Assembly (NCBI RefSeq): GCF_910579375.1 | Contig: NZ_CAJTUJ010000113.1 | Coordinates: 1 to 6,526 of the forward strand | Source: an uncultured Rikenella sp. | GTDB taxonomy: Bacteria > Bacteroidota > Bacteroidia > Bacteroidales > Rikenellaceae | DNA: 6,526 bases | Direction: 5' to 3' | The notes under the pieces: model-generated | What the model was told of the DNA's origin: nothing | Databases searched by the model: none | What the model saw: the letters and a program-made list of their open reading frames with translations, nothing else | Made by a program: the position numbers and the translations under genes | Shown: positions 1 through 6,265 of the stretch, piece by piece | Layout of the letters: every line of letters begins with the position of its first letter | Position numbering within the stretch: the first letter of the stretch is position 1

Positions 1-469
1 GAGCTGTTTGCGACCCTTTGGATCGCGCAGTCCGCCGCCCCGGCAGGCGGAGGGCTGCAACTCGTCGGTGCTCGTTGCTGCTCACTGCTGGCGGCGAACT
101 ACTATAGGCCGAGAGCGAATAGCGCGATTCAGAGAATCGCCGTCCTCGGCGAGAGCGATGCATTAGCGGCGCGTGGGGGGCGCGCCGAGGACGAATGGGC
201 TGTGCTTTTGCGGTTCGTAGAACCGCCGGGCCTGCGCGCTGGGCCTTTGGCCCATCCGGGGAGCGCGCGGCCCGAACTCGAAAGAATTGGGCATTGCCAA
301 ACGAGTCGGACGCCCGGGCGGAACGCAACGAACGTAGTGAGTTTGCGAGCCTCCCGAGGGGGAGGGTCCGGCCCGCGCGGTTCTACGAACCGCAAGATTC
401 AACTCAAAATAGGGTAGAGTCACCTAATTAGGGTAGCTCCAGCCCCTTGCCCCCGCGGGCCCGCGGCGT
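1..469. repeat. Gene-free palindrome cluster
   Basis: I see no credible gene here; the short open frames are low-complexity Arg/Pro/Ser-rich products of GC-rich DNA. The region is dominated by inverted repeats. GCGATTC/GAATCGC forms a 7-bp hairpin with a 3-nt loop at 124-140. CGTCCTCGGCG (141-151) pairs exactly with 183-193 and encloses a smaller GGCGCG/CGCGCC stem (168-173 with 181-186). A 17-nt hairpin at 210-226 recurs as its exact reverse complement at 377-393. CCTCCC (352-357) can pair with GGGAGG downstream. A short direct repeat, TAGGGTAG, occurs at 410-417 and 429-436. None of the hairpins is followed by a T-run, so they do not look like simple terminators. This is probably a cluster of non-autonomous intergenic repeats; their function is unknown. 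Confidence 0.6.
210..393. repeat. Mirror-symmetric element with terminal hairpins
   Basis: The outer ends are GCGGTTC-GTA-GAACCGC (210-226) and its exact reverse complement (377-393), each able to fold on its own into a 7-bp hairpin with a 3-nt loop. The symmetry continues inward: CGGGCC follows the left hairpin (227-232), and its complement lies just inside the right hairpin, offset by one base. GGGC (289-292) and GCCC (312-315) then lie around the midpoint near 302. The arms are diverged between these points. The plan resembles that of the larger element at 3172-3417. No coding capacity is visible. Confidence 0.5.
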
Positions 470-655
470 TTATTCCGAGAGACAACGCAACTGAAGACCG
501 TAACCGCGGTAATCAGCGTAACTGGTATAGAGGTACGTCGCGCCAAAACTCAAGAACACCCCATTGATGCTGCTCGTGGCGGAAGACCAACCGAATCCAC
601 TATCGCCGACACTCTTCTGCCTCCCGTCAGCTCTTTCGCGACAGCCCGGGGCGGA
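470..655 (-). pseudogene. C-terminal remnant of a FISUMP/DUF1566-like surface protein
   Basis: The minus-strand frame ending with TAA at 470-472 reads, from about 655, a segment containing APGCRERADG, then VGDSGFGWSS, a beta-rich stretch with NGVFLSF, and the end RGYGLQLRCLSE. This matches my knowledge of the C-terminus of the Fibrobacter succinogenes major paralogous domain and related DUF1566-type domains (typically AAGYR..DG, ..YWSS, ..AYGFxVRC), which are abundant in Bacteroidales cell-surface and fimbrillin-associated proteins. Only about 60 residues remain, whereas the full domain is roughly 150-200 residues and is usually preceded by a lipoprotein signal and other domains. The frame can be opened only from an ATG at 700, and that stretch translates the terminator hairpin rather than protein-like sequence. 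There is therefore no plausible start, signal peptide or promoter. I infer a 3' gene fragment left by deletion or recombination, with the junction lying just downstream of the efflux operon's terminator. Confidence 0.7.
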
Positions 656-664
656 GATCAGACA

Positions 665-693
665 AATAAAAAATGCCGGCGGAAAAGCCGGCA
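665..693 (-). terminator. Rho-independent terminator of the efflux operon
   Basis: Read on the minus strand, a 7-bp stem TGCCGGC/GCCGGCA (arms 687-693 and 674-680) with a 6-nt TTTTCC loop is followed by a TTTTTTATTT tract (673-664). The hairpin starts about 28 bases after the stop codon of the last permease gene (721). That is the expected place for the end of the transcript. The plus-strand side is followed by A residues, so the signal is one-directional. Confidence 0.85.
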
Positions 694-720
694 AAAACAA
701 AAGTCAGTGAGAAAGGGGCG

Positions 721-1941
721 TTATTCCGTCTTTTCCTGCTGCTGTTCCACCACCGCCGGCAGCTCCGTCTCCGAGAACGACGCCGGCACCTCCAGCATAG
801 GCAATCGCCTCATTCGTCTCCCGATCGCCAAGAGCGCCGTCAGGCCGTAAATCCCCGTCAGCACCCACAGCGTGATGAACTCCGGCCCCACATCCGCCAG
901 CGTCGCCCCCATCGTCCTGATCCGCACCACCGCATTCATCCCGTTGCTCGACGGCATCATCCGACCCAAAGCATACATCCACTGCGGCATCCCCACCGTA
1001 GACCACGTGATGCCGCTCACTGCCAGAAACATCACCGACGTCACCACGATCACCAGCATCGAGCTCTCGCGCCGTTTGAAGAACGTCCCGATCGTCAGCC
1101 CCAGGAAGATGATCGACAGCAGGTAAGGGACGAAAACCGCCAGTACCGACCAGTGGCTCCCCTTCATCGGATAGTCGAAGAATTTATACTGGAAACCGAA
1201 CATATAGAGCATCAACGGCACGTAAAGAATCAGATAGGCCAGCGTCTTCCCCAATACCAACCGCCCGGATCCATAACCCCTGAACCGGTGCCACATCCGC
1301 CGTTCGTACCACGTTCCGCAAACCAAGCCGATCCCCACCAGCAGCAACTGTTGAGAAATCAGCACCAGCACCCCCGGCATAATCGCCGTCCCGTATCCTC
1401 CCCCCGGATTGTAGAGCACATTCACCCGGTAATCCACCGGCCTTGCCATCCACTCCGCCTCCTTTTTATTCAGTCCCGTAGCCATCAAAGTCCCCATCTG
1501 CACCTCCGCCCCCGCCGTAATCACCACGTTGCTCACCGCATTCAGGAAGTCGCTGTACAAAAGGAAGTAACCCCCGTCCGCATAGAAGCTGACATAGCTC
1601 TGTTCGCCCGCCAGAATCCGCTTTTGGAACCCGTTCGGAATATAGAGCACCCCGTAGACCTTCCGATGAAAGAAGAGCGACTTCGCCTCCTCCAAGCTCT
1701 CCGCCTCGTACCGCACCGCCGCTTGAGGCGTGGCGTCGAGCATCCGCGTCAGCTCCCTGCTGCGTGCCGTGTGATCCAGATCGACCACCGCTACCGGAAA
1801 CTTCCGCACCACCTGAGGCGCATACACCAACGGGTAGATCGTTCCGTAGATCAGCATAGCCCCCAACAGGATCAGCATCGCGCCTCCGTCTTTGAAGATC
1901 GAGACGAGTTCGGCTTTCGTTATTTCCCAGAATTTTTTCAT
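721..1941 (-). CDS. ABC-2 type transporter permease (second of pair)
   Basis: This 406-residue inner-membrane protein belongs to the ABC-2 permease superfamily (ABC2_membrane_3; YbhR/YbhS/YhhJ-like). The topology is typical. There is one N-terminal membrane helix (about residues 21-40) and a large periplasmic domain (about 45-180, with VAVVDLDHT, the DATPQAAV motif, and VYGVLYIPNGF). A block of five membrane helices follows (about 187-209, 228-248, 264-287, 294-313, 356-374). NPGGGYGTAIMPG precedes helix 2, and the cytoplasmic loop YERRMWHRFRGYGSGRLVLGK is where ABC-2 proteins carry their ATPase-coupling helix. SGITWSTVGMP near 309-319 is the usual late-family motif. The C-terminal 30 residues are hydrophilic and Glu/Gln-rich. 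The start at 1941 lies only 4 bases after the stop of the preceding permease, so the two are translationally linked and probably form a heterodimer. The substrate cannot be read from the sequence. The cognate ATPase is absent nearby. Confidence 0.92.
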   Translation of the reverse strand: MKKFWEITKAELVSIFKDGGAMLILLGAMLIYGTIYPLVYAPQVVRKFPVAVVDLDHTARSRELTRMLDATPQAAVRYEAESLEEAKSLFFHRKVYGVLYIPNGFQKRILAGEQSYVSFYADGGYFLLYSDFLNAVSNVVITAGAEVQMGTLMATGLNKKEAEWMARPVDYRVNVLYNPGGGYGTAIMPGVLVLISQQLLLVGIGLVCGTWYERRMWHRFRGYGSGRLVLGKTLAYLILYVPLMLYMFGFQYKFFDYPMKGSHWSVLAVFVPYLLSIIFLGLTIGTFFKRRESSMLVIVVTSVMFLAVSGITWSTVGMPQWMYALGRMMPSSNGMNAVVRIRTMGATLADVGPEFITLWVLTGIYGLTALLAIGRRMRRLPMLEVPASFSETELPAVVEQQQEKTE

Positions 1942-1945
1942 GGCA

Positions 1946-3127
1946 TCAATCTTTCCCGTAGTATTTCGGGTTCAACGCGATGTGTTTGAGTCTCGGCATC
2001 AACAGCGCCATGGCGACGACGAATGCCCCCATAGCCGCCAGGTCGCCCAGCGACCGCGCCGGCGGAGCTCCCCGGAGGCTCTGTTCGATAAAGAGGTCGA
2101 TAAAGAAGGTGTAGGGAAAGAGTTTCGACAGAGCGACAATTGCCGGATACATCCCCAGCGCGGGAAAGGTAAGCCCGCAGAACGAGAGCGAAGCTGTAGC
2201 GAACCCGCCGGCGATCGACATCGAGAAGCGTGTGTTCGCCGTCAAGGCGACCAGCATGACCGAGATGGCCATGTAGGCCAGAATAACGAACAGGTTCCCC
2301 AATACCAGAATCACCGCGGCATGCCCGTGGAAAGGCATCCCGAGAAACCGGTAGAGCAGTGTGTTCATCAGCACCGAGATGAGGCAGAACATCAGCAGAT
2401 AAGGCGCCAATTTAGCCGCCAGCGCGCGTGTCGCACTCCCCCCGGCCGTCTCGATCCACTCGGGTGCCGTCCCTTCCTTGAGCTCGATCCCCACCACATA
2501 GACTGTCACGATCGCGACTGTCACGATCAAGGCGAGGAACATCACTCCCGGCAGCAGGTAGTAGGCATAGCTCCCGTAAGGATTGAACAGAACGTGTTTT
2601 TCGAACGGAATAGGGTAGGCCATGGCATATCCTTTCCGTTGCGGAATCCCGCGGGCTCCCAACAGCTGGGTCTCGACGCCGATATTGAAGGCTTGCAGCA
2701 CGGTGGTGATGTCGCGCCGCAGCATCCCGGAGTTCAGAATCTGGGCTCCGCTGATTTCGGCGGTCACTTGCGCGCCTCCGTGCCCGGCGTAGATGTCGGC
2801 TTGCAGGCCTTTCGGAATCACGAGTACGGCACTCACGAGCCCTTGTACCATCGCGTGCCGACCCTGTTCGATGCTCTTGACGTGCAGGGTCACGGCTGCC
2901 GCCGGGGTGGCGTCTACCATCCGGATCAGCTGCCGCGACAGCTCGGTCTTGTCGCCGTCATACACGGCGACGGGAAGGTCGTCGATCACGCCTTTCGCAA
3001 AAAGCAGGCTGTAGAGTACGCTCATCACGGCGGGCAACACGATGACGGCGGTCACGAGTACTTTGCTGTGCCCGAAACGCCTGATCTCGCGTAGTATGCT
3101 CTTCCTGAATGGTCCCATGCGGGTCAT
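1946..3127 (-). CDS. ABC-2 type transporter permease (first of pair)
   Basis: This protein is 393 residues from the ATG at 3127, with an alternative ATG at 3118. It is a paralogue of the next gene. It has an N-terminal helix (about 23-44), a periplasmic domain (about 48-180) containing LPVAVYDGDKT and VDATPAAAV that parallels the partner's LDHT and DATPQAAV, and then five helices (about 191-213, 237-258, 268-291, 302-322, 362-378). NPYGSYAYYLLPG precedes helix 2. The following loop, ELKEGTAPEWIETAGGS, resembles the canonical ABC-2 E..GT.E.L....coupling segment better than the partner's loop does. FPALGMYPAIVALSKLFPYTFF is a typical ABC-2 signature. The frame stays open to an ATG at 3223, but residues in that extension are encoded by a repeat hairpin (3172-3226). 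I therefore reject that start and choose 3127, which has an AT-rich, Bacteroidota-like leader (GTTAAATACA). It probably heterodimerises with the 721-1941 product. A 326-bp repeat-bearing gap separates it from the adaptor gene. Confidence 0.9.
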   Translation of the reverse strand: MTRMGPFRKSILREIRRFGHSKVLVTAVIVLPAVMSVLYSLLFAKGVIDDLPVAVYDGDKTELSRQLIRMVDATPAAAVTLHVKSIEQGRHAMVQGLVSAVLVIPKGLQADIYAGHGGAQVTAEISGAQILNSGMLRRDITTVLQAFNIGVETQLLGARGIPQRKGYAMAYPIPFEKHVLFNPYGSYAYYLLPGVMFLALIVTVAIVTVYVVGIELKEGTAPEWIETAGGSATRALAAKLAPYLLMFCLISVLMNTLLYRFLGMPFHGHAAVILVLGNLFVILAYMAISVMLVALTANTRFSMSIAGGFATASLSFCGLTFPALGMYPAIVALSKLFPYTFFIDLFIEQSLRGAPPARSLGDLAAMGAFVVAMALLMPRLKHIALNPKYYGKD

Positions 3128-3171
3128 TGTATTTAACAGTTCGATTATCTGTCTTTGCCCTGTATGGTACT

Positions 3172-3417
3172 GTTCTCTTTGTGAACAAAGAGAACCAGAA
3201 AAACTTTCAAGGATGCTTCGCATCCTAAAGCTGCCGGCGGCCCGGTTTTCGGACTCTTCTTTGGGTCGGGAGCAAACGGCGCGCTAATGCGAGCTAAACC
3301 CCATGCGCGCCGTTGCCCCAACCCAAAAGCAGTCACAGAGAATGAGGACTGCGGAGCCTAAGGCATAGCGTAGCTATCATGAAAGTTCTTTGGGTACCTT
3401 TCTTGAAAGAAAGGTAC
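3172..3417. repeat. 246-bp mirror-symmetric palindromic element
   Basis: Two 123-nt arms are arranged head to head around 3294.5, with every structural part at a mirrored position. The outer hairpins are 3172-3195 (GTTCTCTTTG/CAAAGAGAAC) and 3394-3417 (GTACCTTTCT/AGAAAGGTAC), each with a 10-bp stem and a TGAA loop. They are followed by a linker containing AACTTTCA on each side. The inner hairpins are 3210-3226 (AGGATGC/GCATCCT) and 3365-3377 (ATAGC/GCTAT), both with loops centred on mirrored positions. The central block AACGGCGCGC (3275-3284) pairs with GCGCGCCGTT (3305-3314), and the pairing extends imperfectly to 3259-3329 through TTTGGG/CCCAAA. The arms have diverged in sequence but show no net length difference. 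The element lies inside the operon between the adaptor and permease genes. The hairpins lack U-tracts, so they are not canonical terminators. An mRNA processing or stability role, or a REPIN/MITE-like origin, are inferences. Confidence 0.8.
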
Positions 3418-3453
3418 GGTTCCCTGCGGGTAGACACGGATCAAACGAATGGT

Positions 3454-4434
3454 TTATAAGCTATTATAATCCACCGTGACCGACATTCCCGGTCTGAGAT
3501 TAGCGATCGGCGTTATCGGTCGGGCATGGATTTCGAACGTTTTGACATCGAACTCGCCGCTTGTGCGCGTTGCCGCCCACGTGGCATACGACGCCTCCGC
3601 CGCGATGTAAGTCACCTTCATTTCATAGGTTTTGTCCAGCGCCGGGAAATAGGCATCGAACTTCGTTCCGAGCTTGATTTTGGGCAAGAGCGTCTCCTTG
3701 ATGTTGAATACCGCCCACGAATCCTTCAGGTCGACCACCGTCACCACCGGATAGCCCGTCCCCACCAGTTCGCCGTTTTCCGAGATCACACTCGACACCT
3801 CTCCGTCCACCGGCGCGAACTGGCGCGTCTCCGTCACGAACGACTCCACCTCGCTCACCGCTCCGCCCGCCTGTGCCACCAGCGCCTTGGCCGCTGCCTT
3901 CTCTTCCCACTGAGCCCCCTCTTTGGCCATGCTGTACCCCGCTTCTGCCGCCGTCGCCGTCGTCTTCATCGCCCGCAAGTTCGCCTCCGCCTCGTCTAAT
4001 TTCTGAGCCGGCACCACCCCCTGATCGTACAGGTTTTTCACCCGATCGTATGTTTTCTGAGCCAGATCCAGCCCGGCCAACGCCTTCTGCCACATTTCGT
4101 AAGCCTGTTGGATCTGCTGTTTCCGAGCCCCGGCATCCACCTTGTCCTGAAGAGCCGTCGCAGCATCCTTCGCCGCCTCCGCCTGAGTCAGTTTGGCGAA
4201 GACCTCCGGCGAACTGATGCCGTACAGGAATTGGCCTTTCCGCACCGCATCGCCCCGTTTGACCGTCAGGCTGTCCACCCGGCCCGGTACTTTGGACGAC
4301 ACTTTGTAGCTCGTCGCCTCGACCGTCCCCTGCATGATGTACGGAGCGGGTTTGAGCACAAACCACCCGATGAATGCCACCACCGTGATCGTCGCGATGA
4401 TGATGAGCGCAATGGTATATACTTTCGATTTCAT
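3454..4434 (-). CDS. HlyD-family periplasmic adaptor (membrane fusion protein)
   Basis: This 326-residue protein would link the inner-membrane permeases to the TolC-like channel. A single N-terminal membrane anchor spans about residues 5-27, after a short basic cytoplasmic end (MKSK). The first half of the biotinyl-lipoyl-like domain follows (about 32-77, with SSKVPGRVDSLTVKRGDAVRKGQ, split here as SSKVPGRVDSL then TVKRGDAVRKGQ). Next is an Ala/Gln/Glu-rich alpha-helical hairpin (about 78-200, including LYDQGVVPAQKLDEAEANL), then the second lipoyl half (about 203-236, FAPVDGEVSSV and NGELVGTGYPVV). The beta-barrel and membrane-proximal part (about 238-322) ends with the characteristic LRPGMSV. 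Length and domain order fit EmrA/YbhG-type adaptors. The start at 4434 gives an intact anchor. The gene lies 34 bases downstream of the TolC-family gene on the same strand with no terminator between them, so co-transcription is likely. The ATPase gene that would usually follow is not present. Confidence 0.95.
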   Translation of the reverse strand: MKSKVYTIALIIIATITVVAFIGWFVLKPAPYIMQGTVEATSYKVSSKVPGRVDSLTVKRGDAVRKGQFLYGISSPEVFAKLTQAEAAKDAATALQDKVDAGARKQQIQQAYEMWQKALAGLDLAQKTYDRVKNLYDQGVVPAQKLDEAEANLRAMKTTATAAEAGYSMAKEGAQWEEKAAAKALVAQAGGAVSEVESFVTETRQFAPVDGEVSSVISENGELVGTGYPVVTVVDLKDSWAVFNIKETLLPKIKLGTKFDAYFPALDKTYEMKVTYIAAEASYATWAATRTSGEFDVKTFEIHARPITPIANLRPGMSVTVDYNSL

Positions 4435-4468
4435 AGTCCTAAGGGATTGAGAGTGATGATCGTAAAGG

Positions 4469-5905
4469 TTAGTCGTTGTCGATCGTCCGGAAGTCGGGTT
4501 GATACATGTAGCTTCCGAGCGCTTCGGTTTCGCCGGCCAGCGCCAGCAGCTGGGCCAGCGTCACGTCGAACGTGTAAGCCGCCGCGAGCCGTTCCACCTT
4601 GGCTTTGGCGAGGTTCATCCGCGCGTCCACCACGTCCGAAGAGGGGGCGATCCCCTCGCTGAAAGCGCGTTGTTTGGCGTCGAGGTACGATTCCGCGAAA
4701 GCCACCGTCGCCTGCAAGGCATTCACCTCCGCCGCCGAGCTTTTGAGTTGGTTATAGAGTTTTTCGGTCAGGGTCATCAGGTCGTTCTCCGCCTGCACCT
4801 GCATGGCTTCGACCTGTCGCACCTGCCGTTTCGCCGAAGCGTGTTTGTATTCGCTCCCCAAGCCGTCGAAGATGCGCAATTTCACGCCGGCTCCCACCAT
4901 CCACCTCGGTGCCAGCTGAGTCAGTTGCCAGTCCCACGCATTGACCGCCCCCATCGCCGCCACCTCGGGCAGGAAAGAGGCCCGTGCGGCCCGCACCCCC
5001 TCTTCGGCCAGCCGGCGGGTCAGCTCGACCTGTTTGAGAATCGGGCTGTTCTGTCTGACGCGTTCCAGATAATGGTCGAGCGGTCGCAGGCTGTCGACGA
5101 TGAACAATGCCGTAATCGGCAGGTAGTTTCCCTCGCGATTGAGCGAAGCGCCGAGCGCGCGGTTGATGGTTCCGATCTGAAGACCGGCAGCGGTCTGTTC
5201 CCCCTCCGCCTTAGCGAGGAACATTTCGGCGTAGAGTTTTTCGGTCGATGCAATCATCCCGTTGGCTTCCAGCTTGATAGCGTCATCCAAGTGTTTCCGC
5301 ATCCCTTCCGTGACCTCTTCGCGGACTTTCAGTATGTGATGCGCCAGCGAGAGGCCGTAATACCGTTCGACGACTTGTGCGAACAGGTCGGTCTGTGCCT
5401 TCGCCGCCTCCTGGTCGCTCTTTTCGACGCCGATCTTAGCAGCATTCACCGCTGCGTTGATCTTGCCGCCCATATATATAGGTACGGCTGCCGTAGCCCC
5501 TACGGTAGCGAACTGTTTCTTCTGGAGCGTAAGGCTCAGGTCGAGTCCCTGTACCGCCTGAATGACTTCGCCCGGGATCGGAAAGGGGAGCGGCAGCTGT
5601 CCGATAGCCTGCAAAGCGGCCTCTTTCTCCTTGTTCAGGTCGAAAGCCTTGATGTCCTTGGACATATAGGTGTAGGCGGCTCCGATTCCGAGTTGCGGCA
5701 TCCGGAGTCCCCATACGGATTTCCGGTTCAGCACGGCGGCTTCCTGTGCCTGTCGCTGTGCCTCCAGGACCGGGCTCTGCCGATAGCTGAGTTCGATGGC
5801 CTCCTGCAACGTGAGCGCCTGTTGCGTGGTCTCCTGCGCGGCCGCGGTGCCGAAACAGATCCCTGCTGCGAGCGTAGCGCCGAGTGTTCGTAGTGTGTGG
5901 TTCAT
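4469..5905 (-). CDS. TolC-family outer-membrane efflux channel
   Basis: This 478-residue outer-membrane factor is first in the operon. It has a Sec signal peptide (about residues 1-23, hydrophobic core LGATLAAGICFG, cleavage probably after the AAA preceding QE). The mature part shows the two OEP repeats of the family: LTLQEAIELSYRQSPVLEAQ opens the first and NSPILKQVELTRRLAEEG the second. Equivalent strand-to-helix turns occur at VPIYMGGKINAAVNAAK (about 141-157) and VKLRIFDGLGSEYKHASAK (about 341-359). Long alanine-rich helices with EGIAPSSDVVDARMNLAKAKVE complete the periplasmic tunnel. No lipobox cysteine follows the signal, so it is not lipid-anchored like many OprM-type relatives. Its role would be to form the trimeric exit duct for the adaptor and permeases encoded downstream. 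The ATG at 5905 directly precedes the signal peptide and is the only sensible start. It has no Shine-Dalgarno sequence, as is usual for Bacteroidota. Confidence 0.95.
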   Translation of the reverse strand: MNHTLRTLGATLAAGICFGTAAAQETTQQALTLQEAIELSYRQSPVLEAQRQAQEAAVLNRKSVWGLRMPQLGIGAAYTYMSKDIKAFDLNKEKEAALQAIGQLPLPFPIPGEVIQAVQGLDLSLTLQKKQFATVGATAAVPIYMGGKINAAVNAAKIGVEKSDQEAAKAQTDLFAQVVERYYGLSLAHHILKVREEVTEGMRKHLDDAIKLEANGMIASTEKLYAEMFLAKAEGEQTAAGLQIGTINRALGASLNREGNYLPITALFIVDSLRPLDHYLERVRQNSPILKQVELTRRLAEEGVRAARASFLPEVAAMGAVNAWDWQLTQLAPRWMVGAGVKLRIFDGLGSEYKHASAKRQVRQVEAMQVQAENDLMTLTEKLYNQLKSSAAEVNALQATVAFAESYLDAKQRAFSEGIAPSSDVVDARMNLAKAKVERLAAAYTFDVTLAQLLALAGETEALGSYMYQPDFRTIDND

Positions 5906-5991
5906 CTGTTATTGGATGTGTTGTTCCTGAAACACGTTGATCTTACAATCGTTGTTGTGGCGATTATCCGCCGGATTTTCCTTATCAATTT

Positions 5992-6096
5992 TTATGCCTT
6001 TTTGTCGACCGGCCTGCGGCGACGGAGCAACGGATAATACGGGGCTAATATATTAAAAATCGAGCGATTTTTCATCTCTTTTTCTTCTTTTGGCAT
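5992..6096 (-). CDS. Doubtful 34-codon ORF upstream of the efflux operon
   Basis: An ATG at 6096 opens a 34-codon frame ending in TAA at 5992-5994. The product begins MPKEEKEMKNRSIFN and continues ILAPYYPLL followed by RRRRPVDKK. The frame has an in-frame stop 15 codons upstream, so it cannot be the end of a longer intact gene. The composition (charged N-terminus, short hydrophobic middle, Arg-rich end) is more protein-like than that of the neighbouring repeat-derived frames. I recognise no family. It overlaps the 18-bp palindrome at 6055-6072 and could simply be a chance ORF in the operon leader. Other options are a leader peptide or a decayed gene start. Confidence 0.2.
   Translation of the reverse strand: MPKEEKEMKNRSIFNILAPYYPLLRRRRPVDKKA
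6055..6072. promoter_or_regulatory. Perfect 18-bp palindrome, possible operator
   Basis: AAAAATCG (6055-6062) and CGATTTTT (6065-6072) are perfect complements around an AG centre, about 150 bases upstream of the TolC-family start codon. It is A/T-rich, unlike the GC-rich repeat hairpins nearby. An operator for a TetR- or MarR-type dimer is one reading. A weak plus-strand terminator followed by T-rich DNA is another, though no plus-strand gene ends here. Confidence 0.35.
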
Positions 6097-6178
6097 GGTA
6101 ATTGTGCTTTTTTGGGTCGAAATCGTTCTTTCTTAAGGCGCGGACGGAGGGTTGGATCAAGGCTGTCGCGTTGGTTAA

Positions 6179-6265
6179 GGCCGCCGGCAGCTTTAGGATG
6201 CGTCAGCATCCGTCTAAAGTTTCTTTGGTTCTTTCTGTTCACAGAAAGAACAGTTCCAGCCGGGG
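6179..6265 (+). repeat. Single arm of the two-hairpin repeat family
   Basis: This is the same design as one arm of 3172-3417, in plus orientation. Its first 24 bases (6179-6202) match the reverse complement of 3219-3242 exactly. Hairpin 1 is GGATGC/GCATCC (6196-6201, 6206-6211). The linker AAAGTTTCTTTG follows. Hairpin 2 is GTTCTTTCTG/CAGAAAGAAC (6228-6237, 6242-6251) with a TTCA loop. After hairpin 2, CAGTTCC and GGGGCAA resemble the outside of the 3172 end (CAGTACC, AGGGCAA on the minus strand), so similarity extends slightly beyond the hairpin. Unlike 3172-3417, I find no mirrored partner arm to its left. Confidence 0.75.

Larger units (their letters stand above)
5906..6110 (-). promoter_or_regulatory. 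Probable promoter/leader region of the efflux operon
   Basis: This AT-rich interval lies upstream of the first operon gene and contrasts with the GC-rich DNA on both sides. That is why I place the promoter here. I could not find a convincing Bacteroidota -7 TAnnTTTG box at a proper distance, so no exact site is claimed. Inside it is a perfect 18-bp palindrome, AAAAATCG-AG-CGATTTTT (6055-6072), which could be an operator for a dimeric repressor. No regulator gene is present in the window, although pumps of this type are often preceded by a TetR-family gene. Confidence 0.4.

Noticed and set aside
195..431. Short open frames on both strands in the left cluster
   Set aside because: They read through paired inverted repeats, are Arg/Pro/Ala-rich, and have no domain. 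They are GC-rich chance frames.
410..436. TAGGGTAG direct repeat as an attachment site or regulatory iteron
   Set aside because: There are only two 8-base copies and no integrase, replication protein or other supporting context.
673..1989. A 438-codon plus-strand open frame
   Set aside because: It is very rich in Arg, His, Pro and Gln, has no recognisable domain, and lies antisense to a clear ABC-2 permease. It is a shadow of GC-rich codon use.
1892..3094. A 400-codon plus-strand open frame
   Set aside because: It is antisense to the first permease and has Arg/His/Gln-rich shadow composition.
3172..3195. Repeat hairpins as transcription terminators
   Set aside because: Neither strand has a U-tract after the stems at 3172-3195, 3394-3417 or 6228-6251, and the one in the operon would cut off the permease genes.
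3128..3223. N-terminal extension of the first permease to an ATG at 3223
   Set aside because: The added residues (containing SLCSQREQ) are encoded by the repeat hairpins at 3172-3226, and the start at 3127 has a proper AT-rich leader. ABC-2 permeases begin close to their first helix, as this choice gives.
4499..5893. A 464-codon plus-strand open frame
   Set aside because: It is antisense to the TolC-family gene, with Arg/His-rich low-complexity composition and no domain.
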